Positions 26,660 through 35,511 are shown, counted from the first letter of the stretch. The stretch: 64,000 nucleotides of DNA from Anaerotignum faecicola (GCF_003865035.1 NZ_BHVZ01000001.1:1-64000), one strand, 5' to 3'. Numbers and translations: made by a program. The notes: generated from the sequence alone by a model not told the origin.

Positions 26660-28488
26660 TCTCCTGTCCTCCCTCCTCTGAAGCTGCCAAAGCCGAAGTA
26701 ATCACAACGCAGGCAGCGTTCGGATTCCTGATCCGCCTCTTTTCTGCTCATGCCTTCCACAACCAGATCAAAGTTGCCCTTGCAGTCCGGTGTGCAGTGG
26801 CTTTTCAAGTTTACACGCCCACAGGGAGGTGCATTTGTCAGATGTGCCGGAGGAACCACAACGTCCGTCTTAATCTTATGCTCAAAGCCAAGGTAGGCAT
26901 CAATATTCGCTGCCGCAACCTTCCCTGCCGCAACGGCACGAATGACCGTAGCAGGGCCGGAAACCGCGTCACCGCCGGCGAATACGTTATCCACATCCGC
27001 AACGGAGCTGGTATCCTCTGCCTGAATCATGCCCTTAAAGGTCTTAATGCCAATGGCTTCAAAGGGACGCGCGTCTATCGCCTGCCCGATGGCAACAATT
27101 ACATAATCACATGCGATACGGAATTCGGGGACATCCGCAGGAATGGGCTTGGGTCTGCCATCCTTGCCGTAAGGCCCGATAATCTGCGGAACTGTCCACA
27201 GTGCCGCAACCTTGCCCTCTGCATCCTTTTCAATGCGCGCAGGTGCCTGCAAGGGCAAAATCTGACAGCCCTCTGCCATTGCTTCTTCGATTTCCTCCGC
27301 CAGCGCGGTCATATCATCCACACGGCGACGGTATACACAGGTGACGCTTTCCGCTCCCAGACGTTTTGCCGTTCTGGTGGCATCCATAGAAACATTGCCG
27401 CCGCCGATAACGCAGATTCTCTTACCCGTGAAATCGGGCGCATTGCCTTCATCAATGCGGCGCAGCAGGCTGACCGCACTGACAACATTTTCTGCGTCCT
27501 CGCCTTCAATGCCAATCTTTTTATCATTATGCGCGCCAATGGAAATATAAACTGCATCATAGCTTTTCTGGATATCCTCCATTGTCACATCTCTGCCGAT
27601 GGAAACATCCGTAATCACGTTAATGCCTGTTGTCAGAATATGTTCGATATCGCGCTCCAGAACCTCCTGCGGCAGACGATAATCAGGGATACCATAGCGA
27701 AGCATGCCACCCAGCTTGGGACGCTGCTCATAAACCGTAACCTTATGCCCCATCTGCGCCAGATAATACGCCGCCGTCAGCCCGCCGGGACCACCGCCGA
27801 TAATGCCGACGGTTTTGCCTGTTTTCTCATACAGGATTTTCGCAGGCTCTGCCTTTGCGTTATCCACCGCAAAGCGTTTCAGACCGCAGATATTGATGGC
27901 ATCATCCACCATCGCGCGGCGACAGTGTGCTTCACAGGAATGCACGCAGACATACGCACAGGCGGACGGGAAGGGGTTGTCCTTCCGAATCAGCCTTACT
28001 GCTTCTTCATATTTTCCCTCATTCACCAGCGCCACATAGCCGGGTACATCCACATGCGCAGGACAGGCGGAAACGCAGGGAACAGGATAGCTCAGCGCAG
28101 AGATACAGCGTCCATGCTGCACATGCTCCTCATAATCCTCGCGGAAGCCGCGAATTCCCTTCAAAACCATGTATGCCGCTTCATAGCCAATCGCACAGCC
28201 TGCGGAATCGGCAATCACCTTTGCGGTACGCTCAATTATGTTAATGGTTTCCATGGTTGCGGTACGGTCAAGCACCTGCTCAATCAGCACCTCCAACTGT
28301 CCAAGACCGATGCGGCAGGGCACACATTTTCCACAGGTCTGCGCATGGCACAGCCGCAGGTAATTCAAAGACATATCCACCGGACACAGTCCGTAGGCAC
28401 TGGCACCAATGCGGCGCTCCATATCCCGATGCAGACCATCCAAGACATTTTGGGCGCGCCCCGGCGTTTCAATAGATAAACGACTCAT
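26653..28488 (-). CDS. Hydrogenase-associated NuoF-C-terminal / GltD-like FAD-NAD(P) oxidoreductase
   Basis: A 611-residue fusion. Residues 30-115 match the C-terminal Fe-S domain of NuoF (Cys52, 55, 58 and 98), without NuoF's FMN/NADH-binding part. From about 125 there is a GltD/NfnB-like portion. It has N-terminal Fe-S cysteines 138, 142, 177, 181, 185 and 189, an FAD Rossmann motif GIIGGGPGG (228-236) and an NAD(P) Rossmann motif VIGGGNVSMD (360-369). A Cys-bearing C-terminal tail follows (CTPDCKG and CLRCDYFG). It is probably the electron-transfer partner of the hydrogenase encoded downstream. Ribosome binding site AAGGAGG. It follows the NCS2 permease gene by 104 bases with no terminator seen. 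Confidence 0.88.
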   Translation of the reverse strand: MSRLSIETPGRAQNVLDGLHRDMERRIGASAYGLCPVDMSLNYLRLCHAQTCGKCVPCRIGLGQLEVLIEQVLDRTATMETINIIERTAKVIADSAGCAIGYEAAYMVLKGIRGFREDYEEHVQHGRCISALSYPVPCVSACPAHVDVPGYVALVNEGKYEEAVRLIRKDNPFPSACAYVCVHSCEAHCRRAMVDDAINICGLKRFAVDNAKAEPAKILYEKTGKTVGIIGGGPGGLTAAYYLAQMGHKVTVYEQRPKLGGMLRYGIPDYRLPQEVLERDIEHILTTGINVITDVSIGRDVTMEDIQKSYDAVYISIGAHNDKKIGIEGEDAENVVSAVSLLRRIDEGNAPDFTGKRICVIGGGNVSMDATRTAKRLGAESVTCVYRRRVDDMTALAEEIEEAMAEGCQILPLQAPARIEKDAEGKVAALWTVPQIIGPYGKDGRPKPIPADVPEFRIACDYVIVAIGQAIDARPFEAIGIKTFKGMIQAEDTSSVADVDNVFAGGDAVSGPATVIRAVAAGKVAAANIDAYLGFEHKIKTDVVVPPAHLTNAPPCGRVNLKSHCTPDCKGNFDLVVEGMSRKEADQESERCLRCDYFGFGSFRGGRTGEW

Positions 28489-28592
28489 AAGCTTCCTCCT
28501 TTTTTCTTCTCCCTCTTGTTCTCTAAATTCCTTCTCTTTTTTATCACCGATGCTCCATCCTCCATCGATGCTGTTGTTGTTTGTTTGATTGC

Positions 28593-29924
28593 TTATTCCG
28601 AAATTTTATCCACATCCATATTTTTCGGCAAAACCAGATTCAGAATGATAGACACTACAAATGCCACCGCTACCACGTTTGCGGAAAATACAGACTGCAC
28701 AATTTCAGGGAAAATATGCCACAAATCAATTTCGCTTGCAGCCGTAAAGCCAACGCCGACTGCCAGAGACAATGCGGCAATGGTCACGTTTCTCTGATTA
28801 AAGCCTGCCTTTGCAAGCATCTGCATCCCACTTGTCATAATCGTACCAAACATCATGATGGTGCAGCCACCCAGAACAGATTCGGGCAGGGATGCAAAAA
28901 AGTTCCCGACAGGAGGCAGAAGCCCTGCCAGAATCATGCAGCCTGCACCTGTCATAATCGTAAATTTATTGACTACCTTCGTCATTGCCAGCAGCCCGAC
29001 GTTCTGGGAAAAGGATGTCACAGGAGGACAGCCTACCAAAGAGGACAACGAGGACGCATAGCCATCACACGCCAGAGAGCCGGAAATCTCCTTGCTCTCG
29101 ATTTCTCTGTTCAGCCCCGTCGCAACCATGGCTGTGGTATCCCCAATCGTTTCCGCTGCGGAAACCAGAAAAATAATACAGACGGAAAGAATCGCACCCG
29201 CATGGAATTCCGGCTTATAGGGCATCAGCTTTGGCAGGGAGACAAAGCCGCCTGCAAAAATAACGGACAAATCCACCTTGCCCATAAGGATTGCCACCAC
29301 ATAGCCCACAAGCAGCCCCACCAGAACGGAAAGCTGCTTCAGATAGCCCCTTGCAAAGCAGTTCCAGCCAAGACAGACCACAAGCGTAATCGTCCCCAAC
29401 AGAAGATTCTGCGCAGAGCCGAAATCCTCTGCATAGCCGCCGCCAAAGGATCTTGCGCCAACAGAAAACAGGGACATCCCAATTGCGATAACAACAGATG
29501 CCGCAACCACAGGTGCAATCAGCTTTCGCCAATATTTTGCCAGAAGCCCCAGTGTGCCTTCAAAAAGACCGCCGACAAGCACCGCCCCGACAACCGAGGG
29601 ATACCCATAATTAGACGCAACCGTACATAAAACCGTTACAAAGGTGAAGCTGACCCCCATAACGATTGGCAGACCCGATCCGACCTTCCAGACAGGATAC
29701 AGCTGAATCAGCGTTGCAATCCCGGCAATAAACATTGCATTTTGCAGAAGCACCGCAATCTCCGCCTGAGAAAGCCCCCCTGCCGCCGCAATAATAGTAA
29801 TCGGGGTCAGATTGGCAACGAACATTGCCAGAATATGCTGTAAGCCAAAGGGAATGGCTTTCAGCAAAGGTACCCTGCCCTCTAATTGATAAATGTTGTT
29901 TACGCTACAGTCTTTGGAACTCAT
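28593..29924 (-). CDS. NCS2 family nucleobase (uracil/xanthine) permease
   Basis: A 443-residue transporter with about 12-14 membrane segments. Family features: PFGLQHILAMFVANLTPI (about 23-40), the conserved SAAETIGDTTAM with the substrate-site Glu (about 249-260) and SFSQNVGLLAMTKVVNK (about 297-313). NCS2 proteins import uracil, xanthine, guanine or urate by proton symport; NVG near 301 favours a purine substrate such as xanthine, which is inference. I chose the ATG at 29924 behind AGGAAAGG. The leader (29925-30016) shows no purine riboswitch core. It might be co-transcribed with the hydrogenase genes downstream. Confidence 0.88.
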   Translation of the reverse strand: MSSKDCSVNNIYQLEGRVPLLKAIPFGLQHILAMFVANLTPITIIAAAGGLSQAEIAVLLQNAMFIAGIATLIQLYPVWKVGSGLPIVMGVSFTFVTVLCTVASNYGYPSVVGAVLVGGLFEGTLGLLAKYWRKLIAPVVAASVVIAIGMSLFSVGARSFGGGYAEDFGSAQNLLLGTITLVVCLGWNCFARGYLKQLSVLVGLLVGYVVAILMGKVDLSVIFAGGFVSLPKLMPYKPEFHAGAILSVCIIFLVSAAETIGDTTAMVATGLNREIESKEISGSLACDGYASSLSSLVGCPPVTSFSQNVGLLAMTKVVNKFTIMTGAGCMILAGLLPPVGNFFASLPESVLGGCTIMMFGTIMTSGMQMLAKAGFNQRNVTIAALSLAVGVGFTAASEIDLWHIFPEIVQSVFSANVVAVAFVVSIILNLVLPKNMDVDKISE

Positions 29925-30016
29925 TTTTCTTTCCTTTCCTCCTCTTTTTCCGTTTCGAAAATCGCTTTGTAAAATCACAAAATAAAGCGCATCTTTAATA
30001 AAGTATAATAGGTAAT

Positions 30017-30046
30017 ATTATAGCATGAAAAGTCCTCGCCCTGCAA
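30017..30046 (-). promoter_or_regulatory. Promoter of the NCS2 permease gene
   Basis: TTGCAG (30041-30046), 18-bp spacer, TATAAT (30017-30022) on the minus strand. Confidence 0.7.
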
Positions 30047-30086
30047 ACAAAACCAGACAATTCTCTACATCTGTATATCGAAAACG

Positions 30087-30112
30087 CAAAAAAGCCGCCA
30101 AAAGGCGACTTT
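30087..30112 (-). terminator. Terminator of the FliB-like gene
   Basis: AGTCGCC-TTTT-GGCGGCT (one G-U) followed by U residues on the minus strand, directly after the stop at 30115. Confidence 0.78.
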
Positions 30113-30114
30113 CT

Positions 30115-31068
30115 TTACAATGCTTCCTGTATTCTGTATAACAAAATTTCAACATTTTCATCCGAATATTCAATTTCTGCGGAATATTGCCTTGCAATTT
30201 CAATCAAATCCGCCAAAACGACGCTGCCGTGCAATGCAAAATGCACCAATAAAAGCCTGCGAATCATAGCAAAGCTCAGCACAGCAAAGGCGGCTCTGCC
30301 CTCATATTCCCCATCATCCAGCGCAAGGGGGGTCTGCCGATAGAGAAAATACACCAGAAGCTGCTCCAACGCAGGCTCCCACGCCATCGCATCCGGCAGG
30401 GAAATCCCCGTCAAATCGGTTTCCTTTAGCTCCAGAAGGCGGTCTGCCCAGCTTGGCTCCAGACGCTCCAGCTCCAGATAAATCTCCGCCCATTCTGCCC
30501 ACGAATGCTGGGAAAGCGTCCGCCCCGCCGTCTGCAAAATTTCCGCGGCACGCAGTTCGATTGGCTTGTCTCTGTCCTGTGCAAGAGCAAAGAGCTCCTC
30601 TCGCCACGCAAGCAGGGATTCGTCTGCAATATCCGGCAAATCTGCCGCGCCGTCATCCTCAAGTGTAATAAGCGTCAGCTTCTCCTGCTGCGACAAAATC
30701 AGTTCTCCTGCCGCTTCACAGCAAAGCCCCAAGCCGATTTCCGTTCGGTCGGCGTAAAAATTACGAAAACGGGGATGGTCACGGCAAATCTGGCAAAGCG
30801 CATCCTCCCCCAAAGCCATAATCATATCGCATAGACCTGTTCGGTTCAGAAAGGGACAGCGCTCCTCCTCATCTAAGATAAACTGCGCCGCATCGTCCGC
30901 TTCCGCAATGCCCTTTTGCAGGCGAGCGCCAAACTCTCCCTCAATACTGCGATAATACACAAGCTTGTCGGGATCTATCGCAATCTCCCAGCCAACACAG
31001 CAGCTGTGCCTGCATTTATCGGCAATACAGTGAAATTTTGTATAATACTCAGGTGCAATCAGTTTCAT
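30115..31068 (-). CDS. FliB-like flagellin lysine-N-methylase family protein
   Basis: A 317-residue protein of the FliB family, whose namesake methylates lysines of flagellin. The Cys-rich signature is intact: FHCIADKCRHSCCVGW (about 12-27), RCPFLNRTGLC (about 71-81) and LCQICRDHPRF (about 92-102). These cysteines likely bind an Fe-S cluster. No flagellin or flagellar gene is in the window, so the substrate here is open. The ATG at 31068 follows GGAGGG; a longer in-frame ORF to 31110 is rejected. The C-terminal half is leucine-rich and helical. Confidence 0.85.
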   Translation of the reverse strand: MKLIAPEYYTKFHCIADKCRHSCCVGWEIAIDPDKLVYYRSIEGEFGARLQKGIAEADDAAQFILDEEERCPFLNRTGLCDMIMALGEDALCQICRDHPRFRNFYADRTEIGLGLCCEAAGELILSQQEKLTLITLEDDGAADLPDIADESLLAWREELFALAQDRDKPIELRAAEILQTAGRTLSQHSWAEWAEIYLELERLEPSWADRLLELKETDLTGISLPDAMAWEPALEQLLVYFLYRQTPLALDDGEYEGRAAFAVLSFAMIRRLLLVHFALHGSVVLADLIEIARQYSAEIEYSDENVEILLYRIQEAL

Positions 31069-31233
31069 GGTAATCCCTCCGTGAGAATCATTGTAACACA
31101 GAAGCTTCAAAAATACGATTGCATCTGCAAAAAAATATAGGCTTTCGCCTCTGTGTAAAGAATAAAAAGCAATACTATCCTTGCATGTGTTCCAATAAGA
31201 AACCAGGAAGAAGCTGACTTTGCTTTCTGCCCT

Positions 31234-31593
31234 TTATTCTTCTATCACCTCCTGTAAAATTCCCCCGATTTCCTCCAAAACGCCGCTGCAATCCGCGCCC
31301 AGAGCCGAAAGCGTGCAGCAATCCAGACTGCCGAATCGATTCTGTACCCGAAGAAGAAACAGAATCCGTTTCAGCTTCAACTCCTCCTCCTCGCACAAAA
31401 GCCCAAGCGCCATCACCCCTGCAACAATCCCACTGCACATCCCATTGATGCCAAAGCCGCCATGGATGCCGCGGCAGGCGCAGAACAGCTCCTCCGACAG
31501 GGAAATGCCATATTCCTCTGCCACTGCGCGCAGAATCACCTGTGAGCAGTTATCCCCGTTGCCGCAATCTGTGCGGATGCGTTCCTTCAGCAT
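31234..31593 (-). CDS. C_GCAxxG_C_C family redox protein
   Basis: A 119-residue cysteine-rich protein of the C_GCAxxG_C_C family. It has NCSQVILRA near the N terminus (about 16-24) and GIHGGFGINGMCSGIVAGVMALG (about 42-64), where the family usually has CGA. More cysteines follow, at about 92-93 and 103. Members are small, probably Fe-S or thiol redox proteins, common in anaerobes and of uncertain role. The ATG at 31593 begins at the expected family start; an in-frame 32-residue extension to 31689 overlaps a terminator and is rejected. Confidence 0.8.
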   Translation of the reverse strand: MLKERIRTDCGNGDNCSQVILRAVAEEYGISLSEELFCACRGIHGGFGINGMCSGIVAGVMALGLLCEEEELKLKRILFLLRVQNRFGSLDCCTLSALGADCSGVLEEIGGILQEVIEE

Positions 31594-31663
31594 TCCCCTC
31601 GCCCCCTTTTTTCTATATATTATGAAAAACGGGACAAAGTGTGACTGTAAAGCCACAAGACAT

Positions 31664-31694
31664 AAAAAAAGATGCCCTGAATAGAGCATCTCTT
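31664..31694 (-). terminator. Terminator of the RseC-like gene
   Basis: On the minus strand AGATGC and GCATCT bound a hairpin followed by seven U, just past the stop at 31705. Confidence 0.78.
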
Positions 31695-31704
31695 TTTCTC
31701 GTGT

Positions 31705-32148
31705 TTATGCGCCGCACATTTCTGGCTCATCTTCCTCCACAATCTTTGTTGCCAGAGGGCGATATTTGCCGCTTTCCCAACGGTGATTCTGGCTGTGAAT
31801 CCAAAGCATTGCAAGAACAATACCCAGCACGCCCAGAACCAGAGAAGGCAAAACAGGAGAAATATTCGGAATCAGCTTCGGCACACCAAAATACCCCAGC
31901 ACAATGCCTACGATAAAGCCGATAAAGGGCAGTCCATACATCACGATTACTGCATTAAAAAATGCGTTTTCCTGCAGCTCCAGCTCCACCCAATCGCCTT
32001 CCTCTGCATCGCAGAGATTTTTTGCTTCGATATCCATTTCCGTTTTCATCATGCCGGAAAAGCAAGCTCTGCATTCCCCGCAGGCTTCTTTTCTCTGAAT
32101 TTTTACCATTGCCAGATCGCCTTTTACTTCATGTACGATACCTCTCAT
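31705..32148 (-). CDS. RseC/MucC-like (SoxR-reducing system) membrane protein
   Basis: A 147-residue protein. The RseC signature is present: CGECRACF (about 23-30) in an N-terminal soluble domain, then two membrane segments (about 65-87 and 96-118). In E. coli RseC works with the Rnf complex to reduce SoxR; in clostridia a homologue usually accompanies rnf genes. No rnf genes are in this window, so it may act elsewhere in electron transfer. The ATG at 32148 follows AGGTGG. An extension to 32220 lacks support. Confidence 0.82.
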   Translation of the reverse strand: MRGIVHEVKGDLAMVKIQRKEACGECRACFSGMMKTEMDIEAKNLCDAEEGDWVELELQENAFFNAVIVMYGLPFIGFIVGIVLGYFGVPKLIPNISPVLPSLVLGVLGIVLAMLWIHSQNHRWESGKYRPLATKIVEEDEPEMCGA

Positions 32149-32297
32149 ACGCGTAACCACCTTTCTATCTCTTTCCCTGCATCCCGCTTTTGCTGAAGGC
32201 AGGGCACAGTATATGCTCAAAACTCATTTTATTACTTTTCTAACCTTATCGCATTATACAACAAAATCGTCATAAAAAAAAGTAGTTTTCCGTGGAA

Positions 32298-33452
32298 TTA
32301 TTGACAAATGTCAGATTTTTTTCTGCGATAGCACCAAAGCACAAAATTTTTGCAAAGCGCACCCAAGGGAACCGCAAACAGCAGCCCCCAGAAGCCGAAC
32401 ATCCGCCCAAAAGCCGCCAGAGAAAGCAGAACCAGAACGGGATGCAACTCCAATTTCTGCCCGACCGCCTTCGGCACAATGAAAATGCTGTCCACCTGCT
32501 GTAAGAGAAGAATCAGCACAGACGCATAGACCGCCTTCATGGGCGCGCCGCTGAAAAGTCCTGCAAGCACCGCCAGGAAAAACGCCATCACCGCCCCAAA
32601 ATACGGAATCAGATTAGAAAAGCCGGAAACCAGACCAATCAGAATTCCATGCGGCAGACCGACAATCGTAAACGCCGCCGAAAACAACACCGCCATAACA
32701 GACGCATCCAAAAGCTGCCCACTGAGGTAGCCCGCAAAAACCGTATACACCTCATGAAAAAGATTTTTTGCGTGTTTCGTGATTTTTTCTCCCAGAAGAA
32801 CCCTGCTCAATTCGCCCGCAATCCCACGAATTTTTTCCTTCTCCATCAGGAGATAAAACGCTACCACTGCCCCAAGCAGAACGTCCAGCAGACTGCCGCC
32901 GATATTCGGAATCACATCCGCCAGCCATAGCATCCTCTCCTGCATCCAATGCGTCGCCTGCTCTATCCACCGAGAAAAAATCCACTCCGCATTCCGGAGA
33001 ATTCCCATTTCCGCCAGCTTCAAATTCAGAAGCACAAGCATATCCCCTGCCTGCCGAATATAGTCACCAATCTGCTCCGTCAGGGCAGACAGATTCGTTT
33101 GTCCGATTTTTCTTGCCAGAAAACCGCCTATCAGAAAGAGAATCAGCCCGATGGAAAGATATGTCAGCGTTGCGCCTGCCTTGCGGTTGCGGATGCGGCT
33201 GCGGTGATATAATGTACACCGCTTTTCATAAAACCTCTGCCAGAATGCAGTCAGCGGTTCAAGTAGCAGTGTAAAGAAAAACGCCCAGAAAACGGGCGCA
33301 AAAACGGCGAGGAATGTCCCCGCCGTCTGTAATATGACATTTTTCGCCACAGAGAGCCGCAGCAGCAGTGCAATCATCCCCACCAGAAGCAAAACGGTAA
33401 GAATGACGTGAAAACCGATTTCCATGTATTTTCTATTCCACGGAAGCCGCAT
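32298..33452 (-). CDS. AI-2E family transporter
   Basis: A 384-residue membrane protein with about eight hydrophobic segments and the family pattern. There is an N-terminal pair of segments with FAPVFWAFFFTLLLEPL (about 50-66), a long amphipathic stretch (about 120-180), then GFSNLIPYFGAVMAFFLA (about 278-295) and QQVDSIFIVPKAVG (about 321-334). The C terminus ends GRMFGFWGLLFAVPLGALCK. The family includes sodium/proton antiporters and putative exporters of signals; the substrate cannot be assigned. It follows pepD by 36 bases on the same strand. Confidence 0.9.
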   Translation of the reverse strand: MRLPWNRKYMEIGFHVILTVLLLVGMIALLLRLSVAKNVILQTAGTFLAVFAPVFWAFFFTLLLEPLTAFWQRFYEKRCTLYHRSRIRNRKAGATLTYLSIGLILFLIGGFLARKIGQTNLSALTEQIGDYIRQAGDMLVLLNLKLAEMGILRNAEWIFSRWIEQATHWMQERMLWLADVIPNIGGSLLDVLLGAVVAFYLLMEKEKIRGIAGELSRVLLGEKITKHAKNLFHEVYTVFAGYLSGQLLDASVMAVLFSAAFTIVGLPHGILIGLVSGFSNLIPYFGAVMAFFLAVLAGLFSGAPMKAVYASVLILLLQQVDSIFIVPKAVGQKLELHPVLVLLSLAAFGRMFGFWGLLFAVPLGALCKNFVLWCYRRKKSDICQ

Positions 33453-33488
33453 ACGCCGCCCTCTTTCGCACGAATTTTTTTGATTTTC

Positions 33489-34937
33489 TTATTTCAGCCT
33501 TGCCAGAACCAGCTTCAGATATTCCCAGATACGGATGGTAGAGGAAATACTGAGTCTTTCATCGGGTGTATGCACATCGTACATATTAGGTCCCAGAGAA
33601 ATCAGATCCAGACCAGGGATTTTTTTCGCAAACAGCCCACATTCCAGACCTGCATGGATGGCAACCACCTTGGGTTCCTCGCCGAATTTTTCCACCCAGA
33701 CCTCCTTGAAGATGCGCAGCATCTCAGAATTGGGGTTATACTGCCAGCCGGGGTAATCATGCACGCCGACCACCTTTGCACCGCAAAGACTGCCCAGAAC
33801 CTCAATCTTTTTGCAGATAGCATCCTTTCTGCTTTCCATAGAGCCGCGCACTGCATTATCAATGAAAATATGATCCTCATTTGTTTTCAGAATCCCGATA
33901 TTACTGGAGGTTTCCACCAATCCATCCATATTGGTATCCATTGTCTGTACACCATAGGGCAGAAGCCGCAGCAATGCAATTACATAATCTCTCGTTTCTG
34001 TCGTCAGCACCTCGGCTGCTTCCGGCATCTGCTCCGCTGTCATCAGTATATCGCTTTCGCGGTCTTTATATTCCTCTCGGAACATAGCTTCTGCTTCCTC
34101 AATCACAGCCGCTACGGTCTGCACCTGTTCCGGCGCAACTACAACAACCGCCTCTGCTTCCCGACAGATGGCATTATCCATATTGCCGCCATTTGCGCTT
34201 ACCAGTGCAAAATCTACTCTTTCACGCAGCTCAAAAAGAAATCTGCCCAGAAGCACATTCGCACTTGCCCGCTGCAAATGAATATCCGAACCGGAATGAC
34301 CGCCCTTCAAGCCGCGAATATGAACGGAAAGGGTTGTGCCTGCCTGCTTTTTCTCTTTTTCAATCGGCAGATACACACGCATCCGTCTGCCGCCGCAGCA
34401 GCTTACCATCAGATGCCCTTCCTCCTCGGTATCCATATTTAAAAAGCGTTTGCCTTCCAAATCAAAGGCATCAAAATCTGTTGCACCGCCCATACCGATT
34501 TCTTCCTCGACGGTAAAGATACATTCCAGTGGCGGATGTGCGATATCCTCCGCATCCAGAAGTGCCAGCATATACGCCGCCGCAATGCCATTATCCGCAC
34601 CAAGGGTTGTCCCTCTCGCCTTGATATCGTCCCCGTCAATATAAATTTCGAGGGGCTCTGTCAGAAAATCATGCTCTGTATCCTCGTTTTTATCACAGAC
34701 CATATCAATATGCCCCTGCATAATCAATACAGGAGAGCTTTCATAGCCTGCTGTGCCGCCCTTTTTAATCAGAACATTCATTTTATTATCCTGACGGCAG
34801 TAAAGCCCTCTTTCCTTTGCAAAAGAAACAATATAATCACTCAGAGCTTTTTCGTGAAAGCTTCCATGGGGGATATCGCAGATTTTTTCAAAATAATCAA
34901 AAACTTTATCGCAACCCAGATGGCTTAAAACATTCAT
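33489..34937 (-). CDS. pepD: Aminoacyl-histidine dipeptidase (PepD, M20 family)
   Basis: A 482-residue zinc dipeptidase that cleaves Xaa-His dipeptides such as carnosine. The M20 metal ligands appear in QGHIDMVCD (about 74-82), the bridging Asp in TTLGADNGIA (about 111-120), the Glu pair in TVEEEIGMGG (about 142-151), and LNMDTEEEGHL. The C-terminal His is in AIHAGLECG (about 415-423). I chose the ATG at 34937, with TTAGGAGG upstream; the 21-residue extension to 35000 is unsupported. Co-transcribed with the AI-2E gene. Confidence 0.93.
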   Translation of the reverse strand: MNVLSHLGCDKVFDYFEKICDIPHGSFHEKALSDYIVSFAKERGLYCRQDNKMNVLIKKGGTAGYESSPVLIMQGHIDMVCDKNEDTEHDFLTEPLEIYIDGDDIKARGTTLGADNGIAAAYMLALLDAEDIAHPPLECIFTVEEEIGMGGATDFDAFDLEGKRFLNMDTEEEGHLMVSCCGGRRMRVYLPIEKEKKQAGTTLSVHIRGLKGGHSGSDIHLQRASANVLLGRFLFELRERVDFALVSANGGNMDNAICREAEAVVVVAPEQVQTVAAVIEEAEAMFREEYKDRESDILMTAEQMPEAAEVLTTETRDYVIALLRLLPYGVQTMDTNMDGLVETSSNIGILKTNEDHIFIDNAVRGSMESRKDAICKKIEVLGSLCGAKVVGVHDYPGWQYNPNSEMLRIFKEVWVEKFGEEPKVVAIHAGLECGLFAKKIPGLDLISLGPNMYDVHTPDERLSISSTIRIWEYLKLVLARLK

Positions 34938-35093
34938 TTTTCTTTTCCTCCTAAAATTGTCATTCCTATCTATGATATGCCTCAAAAATCCTTCTGTCAA
35001 TCACGTTTTCGACAAAAAATATCCATAAAAACGGATTTTCTTTTTTCTGCGGCTTCTTCCTGATTTTCGCCAATTTTCATGGCAGGATGTTCC

Positions 35094-35124
35094 TAACATA
35101 AACCGCCGCCTGCCGCACATACTA
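35094..35124 (+). promoter_or_regulatory. Sigma-G-like promoter of the SASP gene
   Basis: The -10 CATACTA (35118-35124) matches the sigma-G consensus exactly. Eighteen bases upstream lies AACATA (35094-35099), a 4 of 6 match to the -35 TGHATA. The gene downstream is a forespore-type gene. Otherwise 34938-35185 holds no gene. Confidence 0.7.
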
Positions 35125-35185
35125 ACCTTGCAACACCAAGCTATACAAAACACAAAAATCAGCAAACAACAAGGAGGTTATAAAC

Positions 35186-35407
35186 ATGAGCAACAACAAT
35201 ACAAACAGCAACAAAATCAACGTGCCCGAAGCAAGGGCGGCAATGGAGCAGTTCAAATTTGAGGTGGCAAACGAAATCGGCGTACCCCTGAAAAAGGGCT
35301 ACAACGGCGACCTGACATCTGCACAGAATGGTTATGTAGGCGGCTATATGGTAAAAAAGATGATTGAAAAGCAGGAACAGATGATGGCTGAAAAAAATCA
35401 GGGCTGA
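35186..35407 (+). CDS. Alpha/beta-type small acid-soluble spore protein
   Basis: A 73-residue DNA-binding spore protein that saturates forespore DNA and protects it. Conserved elements: VPEARAAMEQFKFEVANEIGV with the GPR protease site (E-I-G, about 31-33), and NGDLTSAQNGYVGGYMVKKMIE (about 41-62). Asn-rich N terminus. Strong ribosome binding site AAGGAGG. Monocistronic, with its own terminator, as usual for ssp genes. It shows the organism or its recent ancestor forms endospores. Confidence 0.95.
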   Translation: MSNNNTNSNKINVPEARAAMEQFKFEVANEIGVPLKKGYNGDLTSAQNGYVGGYMVKKMIEKQEQMMAEKNQG

Positions 35408-35444
35408 TTTCTTCTGAAATGACTTGATTTTGAAAGCCTGACAC

Positions 35445-35487
35445 AAAAAGCCCCTTTGCGGATATTCTCTGCAAAAGGGCTTTTTTT
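35445..35487. terminator. Bidirectional terminator between SASP and aspartate kinase genes
   Basis: AAAAAGCCCCTTTGC and GCAAAAGGGCTTTTT pair with one mismatch, and U runs follow on both strands. Confidence 0.85.
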
Positions 35488-35511
35488 CATACATAAAATT
35501 CTATCGGCTTT

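Noticed and set aside
26797..28479. 560-codon plus-strand ORF opposite the NuoF/GltD-like gene
   Set aside because: Shadow of a real Fe-S flavoprotein gene whose motifs are all intact on the minus strand.
28550..28580. Hairpin CGATG/CATCG between permease and hydrogenase genes as a terminator
   Set aside because: The stem is only 5 bp with a 10-base loop and no U run.
29925..30016. Possible purine riboswitch before the NCS2 permease
   Set aside because: The short leader lacks the conserved three-way junction sequences of purine aptamers.
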